Notes under the pieces: model-generated
Databases searched by the model: none
Told to the model about the DNA's origin: nothing
The model's input: only the letters and a program-made list of their open reading frames with translations
Made by a program: the position numbers and the translations under genes
Shown here: positions 17,231 to 26,320 of the stretch, in pieces
How positions within the stretch are numbered: the first letter of the stretch is position 1
Layout of the letters: the number at the start of each line of letters is the position of its first letter
Source of the DNA: Luxibacter massiliensis
Lineage (GTDB): Bacteria; Bacillota; Clostridia; Lachnospirales; Lachnospiraceae
NCBI RefSeq assembly: GCF_900604355.1
Contig: NZ_UWOE01000001.1
Coordinates: 2,852,001-2,916,000 of the forward strand
Direction of reading: 5' to 3'
DNA: 64,000 bases

Positions 17231-17376
17231 CAGATTTGTTCTGATTACAAAGGGCCACACCTGAGTAAAAAGGCGCACAGATACGAAAAGCACTAATATT
17301 GGGAAGCATTTCCTTAAGCAAAAGGGGACATTATGCTTCTATATTTCAGCCTGCGCCCATCGGTGCAGGTTTTTTT
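17231..17376 (+). promoter_or_regulatory. Candidate attenuator/riboswitch leader of the hyd maturation operon
   Basis: An 8-bp terminator stem CCTGCGCC (17350-17357) / GGTGCAGG (17362-17369) is followed by seven T (17370-17376). The upstream segment GGCGCA (17272-17277) can pair with TGCGCC (17352-17357) and so break the terminator. Between them lies another hairpin, GAAGCAT/ATGCTTC (17303-17339). Alternative pairings of this kind are typical of riboswitches or protein-controlled attenuators. I do not recognise the RNA family. Confidence 0.55.
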
Positions 17377-17435
17377 GTGGGATATACCCACACCCAGTCC
17401 CCTGCCGTATTAAATCTATTCTAATAGGAGGTTTT

Positions 17436-17696
17436 ATGAATACAGAAACCAACACACGAATCGCCCTCGTCGGCATAGTCCTGGATACGACAGAGTCCGT
17501 CGACGAACTTAACCATTTACTGAGCCAATATGGCCAATATATCGTAGGACGCATGGGTATACCCTACCGCAAAAAAAACATTTCTATCATCAGTATTGCA
17601 CTAGATGCACCGAACGATATTATCAGCGCACTCTCCGGGAAGCTGGGTATGCTGCCCGGGGTAAACAGCAAAACAATTTATGCTAAGACAAAATAG
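17436..17696 (+). CDS. TM1266-type hydrogenase-system regulator protein
   Basis: 86 residues. It resembles the small ACT/NikR-like-fold proteins (TM1266 family) regularly found as the first gene of hydE-hydG-hydF clusters; they are annotated as iron-only hydrogenase system regulators. The sequence opens with TNTRIALVGIVLDTTESVDE and includes GQYIVGRMGIPYRKKN. AGGAGG precedes the ATG. There is no DNA-binding motif that I can see, so the regulatory role is a family label rather than something shown here. Confidence 0.85.
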   Translation: MNTETNTRIALVGIVLDTTESVDELNHLLSQYGQYIVGRMGIPYRKKNISIISIALDAPNDIISALSGKLGMLPGVNSKTIYAKTK

Positions 17697-17718
17697 GTAC
17701 AGGTCTGATTTAAATTAG

Positions 17719-17749
17719 GGACGTAACCCTTTTGCATTTTGTTACGTCC
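17719..17749 (+). other. Hairpin just upstream of hydE
   Basis: GGACGTAAC pairs perfectly with GTTACGTCC around a 13-nt loop, ending 14 bp before the hydE ATG and immediately before its AAGGGG. There is no T tract, so this is more likely an RNA-processing or translation element than a terminator. Confidence 0.5.
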
Positions 17750-17763
17750 TCAAGGGGTATTTT

Positions 17764-18816
17764 ATGAAAAATATTATTGATAAACTGGAACAGGAACACA
17801 CGCTTACTCAAAATGAGTGGACTGCTTTAATCGCGGGCCATTCCCTGGGAGATGCGGAATATTTATTTGAACGGGCACGGGAAATCCGGCACAGGCATTA
17901 TCATCATGATGTTTATACCCGTGGATTGATTGAATTTACAAATTATTGTAAAAATGACTGTTTTTATTGTGGTATACGCAGGAGTAACCGTATAGTGCAG
18001 CGGTACAGGCTAACAAAGGAGCAAATTTTGGATTGCTGCAGCCAGGGGTATTCCCTGGGATTTCGTACATTTGTCCTCCAAGGAGGAGAGGATGGATATT
18101 TCACGGATGAGATTATGGCGGATATTGTAAGTACCATACATAGCCTGTATCCCGATTGTGCCATCACCTTATCTTTAGGCGAGCGTTCTTTTGAGAGTTA
18201 TCTGCTTTTATTTGAAGCTGGCGCCGACAGATATCTGCTCAGGCATGAAACTTTTGACTCCGGCCACTATGCCGCCCTGCATCCCAAACCCTTGTCCGCC
18301 CTGAACCGACAGCAATGTCTCTGGGATCTGAAAAAGATTGGATATCAGGTGGGCACAGGCTTTATGGTTGGCTCGCCCTGGCAGACAGCAGAGAATCTGG
18401 CAGATGATATGTTATTTTTGGGAGAGCTTAATCCACAGATGGTAGGAATCGGCCCCTTTATTCCCCATCATGATACTCCTTTTGCCGAATATCCGGCAGG
18501 AACACTGGAGCTTACACTGTTCATGCTGGGATTAATCCGCCTTATGCTCCCTAAGGTTTTACTTCCTGCCACAACAGCACTGGGTACTATAGCGCCTGAC
18601 GGCAGAGAGCAGGGGATTCTGGCAGGGGCAAATGTAGTCATGCCGAATCTTTCCCCCACAGATGTAAGAAAAAATTATCTTCTTTATGACAACAAAATCT
18701 GTACCGGAGATGAGGCCGCCGAATGCAGAGGCTGCCTGGAGCGCCGCATGGATTCTATTGGTTACCATCTTGTATCTTTACGGGGAGACTCCCTGAATAT
18801 AGATCCGCCACTCTAA
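17764..18816 (+). CDS. hydE: [FeFe]-hydrogenase maturase HydE (radical SAM)
   Basis: 350 residues. It works with HydG and HydF to build the di-iron subcluster (H-cluster) of [FeFe] hydrogenase, contributing the dithiomethylamine bridge pathway. The radical-SAM motif CKNDCFYC is at about residues 60-67, followed by LQGGEDG and the HETFD segment typical of HydE. The C-terminus CRGCLERR contains extra cysteines. It sits in the order TM1266-type protein, hydE, hydG, hydF; no hydrogenase structural gene is in the window. Confidence 0.95.
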   Translation: MKNIIDKLEQEHTLTQNEWTALIAGHSLGDAEYLFERAREIRHRHYHHDVYTRGLIEFTNYCKNDCFYCGIRRSNRIVQRYRLTKEQILDCCSQGYSLGFRTFVLQGGEDGYFTDEIMADIVSTIHSLYPDCAITLSLGERSFESYLLLFEAGADRYLLRHETFDSGHYAALHPKPLSALNRQQCLWDLKKIGYQVGTGFMVGSPWQTAENLADDMLFLGELNPQMVGIGPFIPHHDTPFAEYPAGTLELTLFMLGLIRLMLPKVLLPATTALGTIAPDGREQGILAGANVVMPNLSPTDVRKNYLLYDNKICTGDEAAECRGCLERRMDSIGYHLVSLRGDSLNIDPPL

Positions 18817-18978
18817 CTGCAAGGCCTTGCAGAATGCAAATTAGAAGAGGCTCTTGTTGTATTTTACTCAAACAGGCCACTGTCCGCTCATGGGATATAT
18901 ATTTTAAGTAGTCCTGGGACATGAAACTATATTGCAATTTGTTTATCAAATTCTACAAATGAAATGGAGGAAAAGAAA

Positions 18979-20400
18979 ATGTATGATGTAAATTCAAAAT
19001 GCGCTGATGAATTTATCAGCCACGAGGAGATTCTAGAGACCCTCTCCTATGCAGATGAGAACAAGGACAATGTTGCCCTCATTGATTCCCTGATTGAAAA
19101 GGCTAAAAAAAGAAAGGGCCTTTCACACCGGGAGGCCTCAGTTTTGCTCGCCTGTTCTATTGAAGAAAAAAATCAGGAAATCTACAAACTTGCAGAACAG
19201 ATAAAAAAGGACTTTTACGGCAACCGTATTGTTATGTTCGCCCCTCTTTATCTGTCCAATTATTGTATTAATGGATGTACTTACTGTCCATACCACAGTA
19301 AAAACAAACACATTGCCAGAAAACAACTTTCCCAGGAGGAAATCCGCCGGGAGGTTATTGCCCTCCAGGATATGGGGCATAAACGTCTCGCTCTGGAAGC
19401 TGGGGAAGATCCGATCCGTAATACCATGGAATACTATCTGGAATCCATCAAAACAATTTACAGCATTAAACACAAAAACGGAGCTATCCGCCGGGTAAAT
19501 ATTAATATAGCAGCTACAACTGTAGATAATTACCGCCTTCTCAAAGAAGCTGGCATAGGCACATATATTTTATTCCAAGAAACTTACCATAAGGAAAGCT
19601 ACCTCACCCTTCATCCCACCGGGCCAAAGCACGACTACAATTACCATACTGAGGCTATGGACCGTGCCATGGAAGGGGGCATTGACGATGTGGGAGTAGG
19701 CGTTCTGTTTGGCTTGGACAAATACCGTTATGAATTTGCAGGACTTCTCATGCATGCAGAACACTTGGAGGCAGCCTTCGGGGTAGGCCCGCATACAATC
19801 AGCGTTCCACGCCTTCGCCACGCAGACGATATCAACGCCGACGCCTTTGATAATGGTATTGATGATGATACTTTTGCAAAAATTGTTGCCTGTATACGGA
19901 TTGCCGTGCCGTACACTGGTATGATTATCTCCACTCGGGAAAGCCAAAAATGCCGTGAGAGAGTCCTGCACCTGGGAATATCCCAAATCAGCGGCGGATC
20001 CCGCACGAGTGTGGGCGGCTACTGTGAACCTGAACCAGATGACGCCAAATCCGAGCAATTTGATGTCAGTGATACTAGAACTCTTGACGAGGTTGTGCGG
20101 TGGCTGATGGAAATGGAGTACATACCCAGCTTCTGCACAGCCTGTTATCGTGAAGGCCGCACGGGAGACCGTTTCATGTCTTTATGTAAAAGCGGCCAAA
20201 TCCAAAACTGCTGCCATCCTAATGCTCTGATGACCTTAAAAGAATATCTTATGGATTACGCTTCCCCAGAAACAAAAACCCTGGGGGACCAATTGATTGA
20301 AAAAGAAGTATTAAATGTGCCAAATGAAAAGGCCCGTGCAGTCGTAATAGAAAATCTCCGCCTGATAGAACAAAATAACCGCAGAGATTTTCGTTTCTAA
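18979..20400 (+). CDS. hydG: [FeFe]-hydrogenase maturase HydG (tyrosine lyase)
   Basis: 473 residues. It cleaves tyrosine to supply CO and cyanide ligands for the H-cluster. The radical-SAM motif CINGCTYC (about residues 86-93) and the C-terminal cluster motif CTACYREGRTGDRFM...C are both present, as needed for a functional HydG. An ATG at 18964 is in frame, but the GGAGG lies inside it (18967-18970), so the start at 18979 (MYDVNSKCADEF) is chosen; this also matches family length. A 162-bp gap from hydE contains a CTGCAAGGCCTTGCAG palindrome. Confidence 0.95.
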   Translation: MYDVNSKCADEFISHEEILETLSYADENKDNVALIDSLIEKAKKRKGLSHREASVLLACSIEEKNQEIYKLAEQIKKDFYGNRIVMFAPLYLSNYCINGCTYCPYHSKNKHIARKQLSQEEIRREVIALQDMGHKRLALEAGEDPIRNTMEYYLESIKTIYSIKHKNGAIRRVNINIAATTVDNYRLLKEAGIGTYILFQETYHKESYLTLHPTGPKHDYNYHTEAMDRAMEGGIDDVGVGVLFGLDKYRYEFAGLLMHAEHLEAAFGVGPHTISVPRLRHADDINADAFDNGIDDDTFAKIVACIRIAVPYTGMIISTRESQKCRERVLHLGISQISGGSRTSVGGYCEPEPDDAKSEQFDVSDTRTLDEVVRWLMEMEYIPSFCTACYREGRTGDRFMSLCKSGQIQNCCHPNALMTLKEYLMDYASPETKTLGDQLIEKEVLNVPNEKARAVVIENLRLIEQNNRRDFRF

Positions 20401-20416
20401 AACTAGGAGGAATGAA

Positions 20417-21658
20417 ATGAGTCTAAACGCCGTACCATCTGCAGACAGGATACACATCGGTATTTTTGGGAAACGCAATGCAGGAAAATCCAGCATCATT
20501 AATGCTATGACCGGGCAGAGCCTGGCTATTGTCTCTGATATAAAAGGCACTACCACTGATCCCGTCCTAAAAGCCATGGAACTCCTCCCCTTGGGCCCGG
20601 TTGTCCTCATTGACACCCCTGGCCTGGATGACGAAGGGCCTCTGGGTGACCTCCGTGTTAAAAAGGCTTATCAAACCCTAAATAAAACCGACATTGCCGT
20701 CCTTGTGGTGGATGGCTCTGCCGGAGTGACACAGGAAGATATAACCATATTAGGCCAAATCCAAAAAAAACAAATCCCATATGTAATTGTATGGAATAAA
20801 TCAGACCTGTCTGCTATTTCTGGGGAGGCGGAAATACCACCGGAAGTTTCCAGTATATTCCCACAGGTTCCGCCAAGCCAGATGATCGCAGTAAGTACCA
20901 AAACCGGAAAAAATATCCGCCAATTAAAAGAGCTGATTACCCGGCAGCTTCCATCCAGAGACAATAACAAAAAAATTGTCGGTGACCTTATCCAGCCATC
21001 CGACTTTATTGTTCTCGTAGTGCCTATCGACAAAGCTGCCCCAAAAGGCAGGCTTATCCTCCCTCAGCAGCAGACTATCAGGGATATTTTAGATACTGGC
21101 GCAGTTTCAATCGTCACAAAAGAAACTGAATTAAAGGCCACCTTGCAGAACCTAGGTAAAAAACCGGCTCTTGTAATTACTGACAGCCAGGTATTTGATA
21201 AAGCAGACAAAGAAGTGCCCCATGAAATTCCCTTGACTTCCTTTTCCATACTATTTGCCAGATATAAAGGGAGCCTGGAAACAGTAGTTCATGGCGCAGC
21301 CGCCCTGGATCTGCTGGAATCCGGGGATAAGCTCCTTATTTCCGAAGGTTGTACACACCATCGGCAATGCGGAGATATAGGCACCGTAAAGCTTCCCCAA
21401 TTGATAAACAGGCACACCGGCAAAGAACTGGACTTCGAATTTACCAGCGGGACTGAATTCCCCCTGGATCTGTCCCAGTACAGACTTATCATACACTGCG
21501 GCGGTTGTATGCTCAATGACAGAGAAATGAAATACCGTATAAAATGTGCACAGGATCAGAATGTCCCTATCACAAATTATGGAACCGCAATCGCCTATAT
21601 GCAGGGAATCCTGAAAAGAAGCATCCAGATATTTCCTGAATTAACCAGTTATTGCTAA
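20417..21658 (+). CDS. hydF: [FeFe]-hydrogenase maturation GTPase HydF
   Basis: 413 residues. The scaffold GTPase on which the di-iron subcluster is assembled and from which it is delivered to hydrogenase. It has the P-loop GKRNAGKSS (about residues 19-27), the G3 motif DTPGLDD and the G4 motif NKSD, and the C-terminal cluster ligands CTHHRQC and HCGGC. Length is typical. It starts 17 bp after hydG behind AGGAGG, so it is co-transcribed. A strong hairpin follows the gene. Confidence 0.95.
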   Translation: MSLNAVPSADRIHIGIFGKRNAGKSSIINAMTGQSLAIVSDIKGTTTDPVLKAMELLPLGPVVLIDTPGLDDEGPLGDLRVKKAYQTLNKTDIAVLVVDGSAGVTQEDITILGQIQKKQIPYVIVWNKSDLSAISGEAEIPPEVSSIFPQVPPSQMIAVSTKTGKNIRQLKELITRQLPSRDNNKKIVGDLIQPSDFIVLVVPIDKAAPKGRLILPQQQTIRDILDTGAVSIVTKETELKATLQNLGKKPALVITDSQVFDKADKEVPHEIPLTSFSILFARYKGSLETVVHGAAALDLLESGDKLLISEGCTHHRQCGDIGTVKLPQLINRHTGKELDFEFTSGTEFPLDLSQYRLIIHCGGCMLNDREMKYRIKCAQDQNVPITNYGTAIAYMQGILKRSIQIFPELTSYC

Positions 21659-21662
21659 GCTT

Positions 21663-21697
21663 GGGCGGCCATTGACCTGCCCAGACAGCCGCCCTTT
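21663..21697 (+). terminator. Terminator after hydF
   Basis: GGGCGGC (21663-21669) pairs with GCCGCCC (21688-21694), followed by TTT. It closes the hyd operon. Confidence 0.7.
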
Positions 21698-21772
21698 ACT
21701 GATGCCGTTTTTCAGCAGAAGTTATGAAATATAAGGGTCCACAAGGAAGTACCGCTGCTTATCCTATGTGCC

Positions 21773-22705
21773 TTAACCTTGGATCGTACCAACCAGGCCC
21801 ACGGCTGCTAACACGATCCCGGCAATGAATAAGAATGCGGATACAGTAATCAATGCAATCACTGTCCCCGGCCTGCCGCTGGGGAACAACGTATCTCTAT
21901 AGCCAGGAATATTGCTATGCAGCAAATAATTCCCTATATACAGGCAGGCCGGAGCAATGGCGCACATGGCCATATAAATTCCTGCACTGGCGACAGACAT
22001 GGAACCCATCTGGACCGATCCTACATCATACCCTCCCATCTGGGTATACATATCCTTCATGCCAAAAAGCAGCACAAGAGGTAAAAGGTTATTAATAAAA
22101 TGAAAGAGACAGTTATAGAACATACTGCCGGTCTCAAGCATAATATACGCCATAACCACGCCTCCTATAGCTGTAGGCACAAACCGGACCGCATCTCCAT
22201 GGAATGCCCCAAATATGGCCCCGGAGATCAGAATCGCGGCCCATTTATTTTTCTTTGGGTTCAGACTTTGGAAAAATACTCCCCTAAACACAGCCTCCTC
22301 GCAAACAGCTGGTGTTACTGCAATAATCAGGACTGCTGCCCAAAAGGGCACGCTTAGCATAACAAAGCTCAGTCCCGCATTTCCACCTATCACTTTTTCT
22401 GGAAAAAAGATACTGATACACAGAACCAGCGTCATCTCAACGAGAAAGGATCCTACCCACATTAAAACTGTTCCGAAAATCCCTGCTCCTGTAGGCTTTC
22501 TAAAGGGAAATATAATTTGGGGGTTTCTCTTTGAAAATACGGCCAGCAGTACCACCGCAGCCAGCATCAGCCACTCCCCAATCAAAGTACCGTACAACCC
22601 AATCCTCCCCGCAAGTATTGGTGAAACCACAAAAATTACAGCTGCAGCCAATATAAGTGCCGCTATCCCATGCCATACTCTAAATTGCTTATCATTCTCA
22701 CCCAT
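21773..22705 (-). CDS. CPBP-family intramembrane glutamic endopeptidase
   Basis: 310 residues, with about eight hydrophobic segments. The three CPBP motifs are visible: EEAVFRG (the glutamate pair and arginine), FGAFHGD and HFINN, giving the likely catalytic Glu and His residues. Family members act on the membrane as CAAX-like proteases, bacteriocin self-immunity factors or signalling partners. RBS GCAGGAG precedes the ATG. No bacteriocin genes are nearby, so the role is open. Confidence 0.88.
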   Translation of the reverse strand: MGENDKQFRVWHGIAALILAAAVIFVVSPILAGRIGLYGTLIGEWLMLAAVVLLAVFSKRNPQIIFPFRKPTGAGIFGTVLMWVGSFLVEMTLVLCISIFFPEKVIGGNAGLSFVMLSVPFWAAVLIIAVTPAVCEEAVFRGVFFQSLNPKKNKWAAILISGAIFGAFHGDAVRFVPTAIGGVVMAYIMLETGSMFYNCLFHFINNLLPLVLLFGMKDMYTQMGGYDVGSVQMGSMSVASAGIYMAMCAIAPACLYIGNYLLHSNIPGYRDTLFPSGRPGTVIALITVSAFLFIAGIVLAAVGLVGTIQG

Positions 22706-22945
22706 AACATTCTCCTGCTATTTTCATTTTTTGCCCGCCAACCGCCTGTTTTTCACTGAGGCTTCCAGCTATCGGGTAGACATATCTAATTATAATTCCC
22801 TGCTATCCCTAACACATACCTTTCCCTGCAAATCCGCTGCTAACGCCTTGAATTAAGGTTCTATTTATTCTATCATTTATAGGGGGAAAACTCTACACTA
22901 AATTTATTGAAATGGCATATCACTATCATTTAAAGTGGCAGGTGC
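22706..22945. other. Intergenic, no gene seen
   Basis: Between the CPBP gene start and the terminator of the histidine kinase operon. It should contain the CPBP promoter on the minus strand. No frame with a ribosome-binding site was found. Confidence 0.4.
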
Positions 22946-22985
22946 AAAAAAGGGAAGCATATCCTTTTAAAGGATACCCTCCCCT
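22946..22985 (-). terminator. Terminator after the histidine kinase gene
   Basis: Minus-strand GGGAGGGTATCCTTT pairs with AAAGGATATGCTTCCC and is followed by TTTTTTG. It lies 35 bp after the kinase stop. Confidence 0.8.
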
Positions 22986-23019
22986 TATGCCCCTGCCTGC
23001 ACAGTAAAGGCTGATATTT

Positions 23020-25530
23020 TTACTTATCTTCTTGTTTCACAAGATGATACCCCCATTTTCCTGAGATATCCTCCCCCGTTTCTGGCCCTGAGGAATGGGA
23101 ACCTCCTTTAAGGGGACTGTCACGATTTAGCATGGAGTCCATTCCCCCGCTCCCATCCCCCGAAGGGACGGGTTCCTCTAAAGCAGCCGGATACGGCATC
23201 TGTGAAGAATGGTTTTCCACAACATATTTATCTATGCCTGACGATTTTCGATTTTCCATATCCCAGGCGTCTGTTATCCCCTTGTCTGGCACAGTAACAT
23301 TTTCCTTTCCAGGCTGGCCATCCCATAAATCATCCTGTGTCTGGCCAGACTTTGGCATCTTCTCTTCTTGTACAGCCATATCTGGTGTATCCCCGCCCGC
23401 CGCATATTCTCCCCGTTTTCGGAAAGTAATTTCTGCTTTAAACAAATCTGCCTCCGTAGATATTTTCAGTTCCCCATGCTGAAGCTCTGTAAAACTCTTA
23501 GCTATCGCAAGTCCCAATCCAGAACCCTCCGTATTCCTGGCAGAATCTCCTCTGACAAACCGGTCCGTGATCTCATCTGTATTAAAGTTTAGTTCTGAAG
23601 CTGATATATTTTTCATTGTAATAGTTACCTGCTGCCCGCTGTCATACACCTCAATATATACTCTTGTATGGGGCATTGCGTATTTAGTAATGTTGACAAT
23701 CAGATTCTCAAAAATACGGTATGTTTTCTGGCTGTCAAGCCAAAGTACTACTTTTTGTTCCGGGAGTTTCCACCGAAAATCAAGATCTGTCTCCTTTATT
23801 TTACTGTCACACTCTAACTCCACCTGCTTCAACAGGCCGGAAATATCCACCTGCATAAAATCTAATGTCACTGTTTTGCTTGCCGCCTTACTAATTTCAA
23901 ACAAATCTTCTATTAGTACCTTCAGCCGCAGTGATTTACGCTCCAGAATCTCTGTGTATTCCTTCCTTTTGTTTTCGTCCCTCTCATTCTTCAGCAAATC
24001 AATGTATGTTATAATTGCGGTAAGTGGAGTTTTTAAATCGTGTGAGACATTCGTGACCAACTCTGTCTTCATTCTTTCACTTTTGACCTCCTCCTCCACA
24101 GCTCTCTTAAATCCGCTCTGTATTTTTTTTAATTCTTCCTGGACTGGGTTAAAAATACCCATGTCATAAGTTAGCGGTGTGTCCAGATCGCCCTTAGCAA
24201 GCTGGTTCGCCTCATGGATGAGAAGTTTATATTTACCCCTGATATCGTCTGCAAGTTTTTTCATAAATACGAACAGTATAATTGAATAGATAATAAGTCC
24301 CAGAATACCATAGAACCAGAGAGTGCACAGGCCCACCAGGATTACAAAATTCGCCGCTGTTATTTTTATGAGCATTTTGTTTGTCTTATCTGTAAAATCC
24401 ATATGGGTTAGTCCATTATACTGCTTTTTGCAAAAACCCTTCAGCTTACTCCAAATTCCACCGGCTCCTCTTTTTACTTTTTCTCCATATTCATTCCCCC
24501 CACTTTTGAACCACCGAATCCCCCTTGCACAGAGAGTACGCTGCTTCCAATATTCCTTTTTCATTTTAAATATGGCAGTGAGGCAGACAACTCCCCAGAA
24601 AACAACGGCAAATATGATAAACCACATGAGGATATTTACTGCTCCAGAAATGATATTATTATAAAGACTGCTATCTGGGATGAGTCCCTGGCCAATGGTC
24701 AGCCACACAATCTTTGCAGGATAATATGCAAGGCTCAGCAACAGTAAAAATACACAGAGCACTCCCTCAAAGGGGACTTTAAACAGCCGATATTCTCCAA
24801 TACTATAATCTAAACGCATAGATATAAAGATTGCCGCCAGCGCAGTAATTGCAGTGAAAGCTGCCACAATTCCACAGAACGCAGAGTTCTCCATCAGCTC
24901 ATGTACGGAAAGATAATTTGTAGATCCATCTCCTCCAATATACTCATCCAGGCTCTCCTCTGTCATCCCGTATACAACCTGCACCTCCTTTGGGGAGGAA
25001 ATAGACCTCCACTGCGTATCAGACAATTGAATCTGCAGCAAATCCTGTTCCAGCCTGTACTGCGTCCTCTCGTCCAGTTTCATACCGCTTACTTGGATAT
25101 CTGAAAGCTCTCCATCTTCCTGAAAAGTAAATGATGCCCTAAATACATAAGGAGTATCCTCCTGCCTGTTCAATTTAGTAATAGTAGACCTTTCATTTCT
25201 TCCAAGCAGAGGATTCCCCTCCCAGTCAAAGACCTCATAGTCCATATATTTCCTAAGCAGGTCAAACTGGTCTCCACTGTACTCCTGCAGGACATAAGCC
25301 CGGTCGGTCTCTTCAAACACTTCATTGTTCAGTATATAATTCCCTTCCACAAGTGCACTGGATATCCCATAAAACACATCTTCACTGATGCTTTTCCCCT
25401 CCAACTGCTCCTTCATGTCATGGTAATATATGGAATACGACAGTACCATGCCTACGGAACAGAGCAGAAGGACCAATAGCACAAATATAACCGCTTTCTT
25501 ATGACTGTTTTTCAATTTTATACCCAACAC
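23020..25530 (-). CDS. Membrane-bound sensor histidine kinase
   Basis: 836 residues. One N-terminal helix (about residues 13-35), an extracellular region to about 215, four further helices (about 215-325), then a second helix pair near 390-430 and a HAMP-like linker. The dimerisation motif SHDLKTPLTAI places the phospho-accepting His at 497. The ATPase domain contains NLIVNITKYAM (N box) and GSGLGLAIA (G box). About 135 residues after the ATPase domain form a Gly/Ser/Pro/Asp-rich, probably disordered tail, which is unusual. It overlaps the 3' end of the response regulator gene by 32 bp, so they form a two-component pair. The signal is unknown. Confidence 0.9.
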   Translation of the reverse strand: MLGIKLKNSHKKAVIFVLLVLLLCSVGMVLSYSIYYHDMKEQLEGKSISEDVFYGISSALVEGNYILNNEVFEETDRAYVLQEYSGDQFDLLRKYMDYEVFDWEGNPLLGRNERSTITKLNRQEDTPYVFRASFTFQEDGELSDIQVSGMKLDERTQYRLEQDLLQIQLSDTQWRSISSPKEVQVVYGMTEESLDEYIGGDGSTNYLSVHELMENSAFCGIVAAFTAITALAAIFISMRLDYSIGEYRLFKVPFEGVLCVFLLLLSLAYYPAKIVWLTIGQGLIPDSSLYNNIISGAVNILMWFIIFAVVFWGVVCLTAIFKMKKEYWKQRTLCARGIRWFKSGGNEYGEKVKRGAGGIWSKLKGFCKKQYNGLTHMDFTDKTNKMLIKITAANFVILVGLCTLWFYGILGLIIYSIILFVFMKKLADDIRGKYKLLIHEANQLAKGDLDTPLTYDMGIFNPVQEELKKIQSGFKRAVEEEVKSERMKTELVTNVSHDLKTPLTAIITYIDLLKNERDENKRKEYTEILERKSLRLKVLIEDLFEISKAASKTVTLDFMQVDISGLLKQVELECDSKIKETDLDFRWKLPEQKVVLWLDSQKTYRIFENLIVNITKYAMPHTRVYIEVYDSGQQVTITMKNISASELNFNTDEITDRFVRGDSARNTEGSGLGLAIAKSFTELQHGELKISTEADLFKAEITFRKRGEYAAGGDTPDMAVQEEKMPKSGQTQDDLWDGQPGKENVTVPDKGITDAWDMENRKSSGIDKYVVENHSSQMPYPAALEEPVPSGDGSGGMDSMLNRDSPLKGGSHSSGPETGEDISGKWGYHLVKQEDK

Positions 25531-26197
25531 CCCACACCACCTTTAAATATTTTGGATTTTTAGAATCCACCTCTATTTTTTCACGAATGTTCCGCACATG
25601 AACCATAATTGTATCTGTGCTAATTGCCTTCTCCTGCCAGACCCTCTCATAGATCTCCTCCGCGGAAAATACGCGGCCCGGGTTTTTGGCAAGAAGCAGT
25701 AAGATTTTATATTCAATAGGTGTCATTTTTACCGGATTTCCATCTACGGAAACCTCTACTGTATCCTCATTGATCTCAAGGCCTCCAATCACGTGCACAT
25801 TCTCCCTGGGTTCCAGTTTCTCCAGAAACCTCCGGTAACGCCTGAGTTGTGAATTTACCCTGGCCATCAGCTCCATAGGTGTAAAAGGTTTCGTCACATA
25901 ATCATCGGCCCCAATATTCAGTCCCATAATCTTATCTACTTCCTCAGATTTGGCGGAGAGCATAATAACAGGAAACTCGTACTTTTCCCTCAGCTTCATT
26001 GTCATACGGATCCCATCCATCCGCGGCATCATCACATCTACAATGGCCAGATGGATTTCTACCTTCTCCATGACCTCTAGTCCTTCCACCCCGTCAGAAG
26101 CCTGATACACTTCATATCCCTGGCTCTGAAGATATATCTGCACCCCCTCCCTGATCTCCTTGTCATCCTCCACAATTAATATATGATTCGTATCCAT
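25499..26197 (-). CDS. OmpR/PhoB-type response regulator
   Basis: 232 residues. A receiver domain (residues 1-120) with the acidic pocket VEDD, the phospho-accepting Asp in LAIVDVMMP, and the KPF lysine. The C-terminal winged helix (about 135-230) includes KILLLLAKNPGRVFSAEEIY and a VRNIREKIE recognition helix. It is the first gene of the two-component operon and overlaps the kinase. A tandem 21-bp repeat array lies 23 bp before its start codon. Confidence 0.94.
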   Translation of the reverse strand: MDTNHILIVEDDKEIREGVQIYLQSQGYEVYQASDGVEGLEVMEKVEIHLAIVDVMMPRMDGIRMTMKLREKYEFPVIMLSAKSEEVDKIMGLNIGADDYVTKPFTPMELMARVNSQLRRYRRFLEKLEPRENVHVIGGLEINEDTVEVSVDGNPVKMTPIEYKILLLLAKNPGRVFSAEEIYERVWQEKAISTDTIMVHVRNIREKIEVDSKNPKYLKVVWGVGYKIEKQS

Positions 26198-26219
26198 AGT
26201 TTCCTCCTGATTTGTTGAT

Positions 26220-26320
26220 AGGGGTCTGTCCCCTTTGCAAACTGCTCTGTCCCTTTTGCATAGGGGTCTGTCCCTTTTGCATAGGGGTCTGTCCCTTTTG
26301 CAATTTGCTCTGTCCCCTTT
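26220..26320 (-). repeat. Five tandem units of the GGGTCTGTCCC/TTTTGCA repeat, copy C
   Basis: Units of about 21 bp (plus-strand TCTGTCCCTTTTGCATAGGG and close variants), five in all, fill the gap between the acyltransferase stop and the response regulator start. Because the period is a multiple of three, the minus strand reads as a stop-free heptad repeat (KGQTPMQ). It is the largest copy of the family in the window. Confidence 0.85.

Noticed and set aside
17241..17300. TPP or other known riboswitch in the hyd leader
   Set aside because: A CTGAG word occurs, but the remaining conserved parts of the TPP element are missing; left as an unclassified leader.
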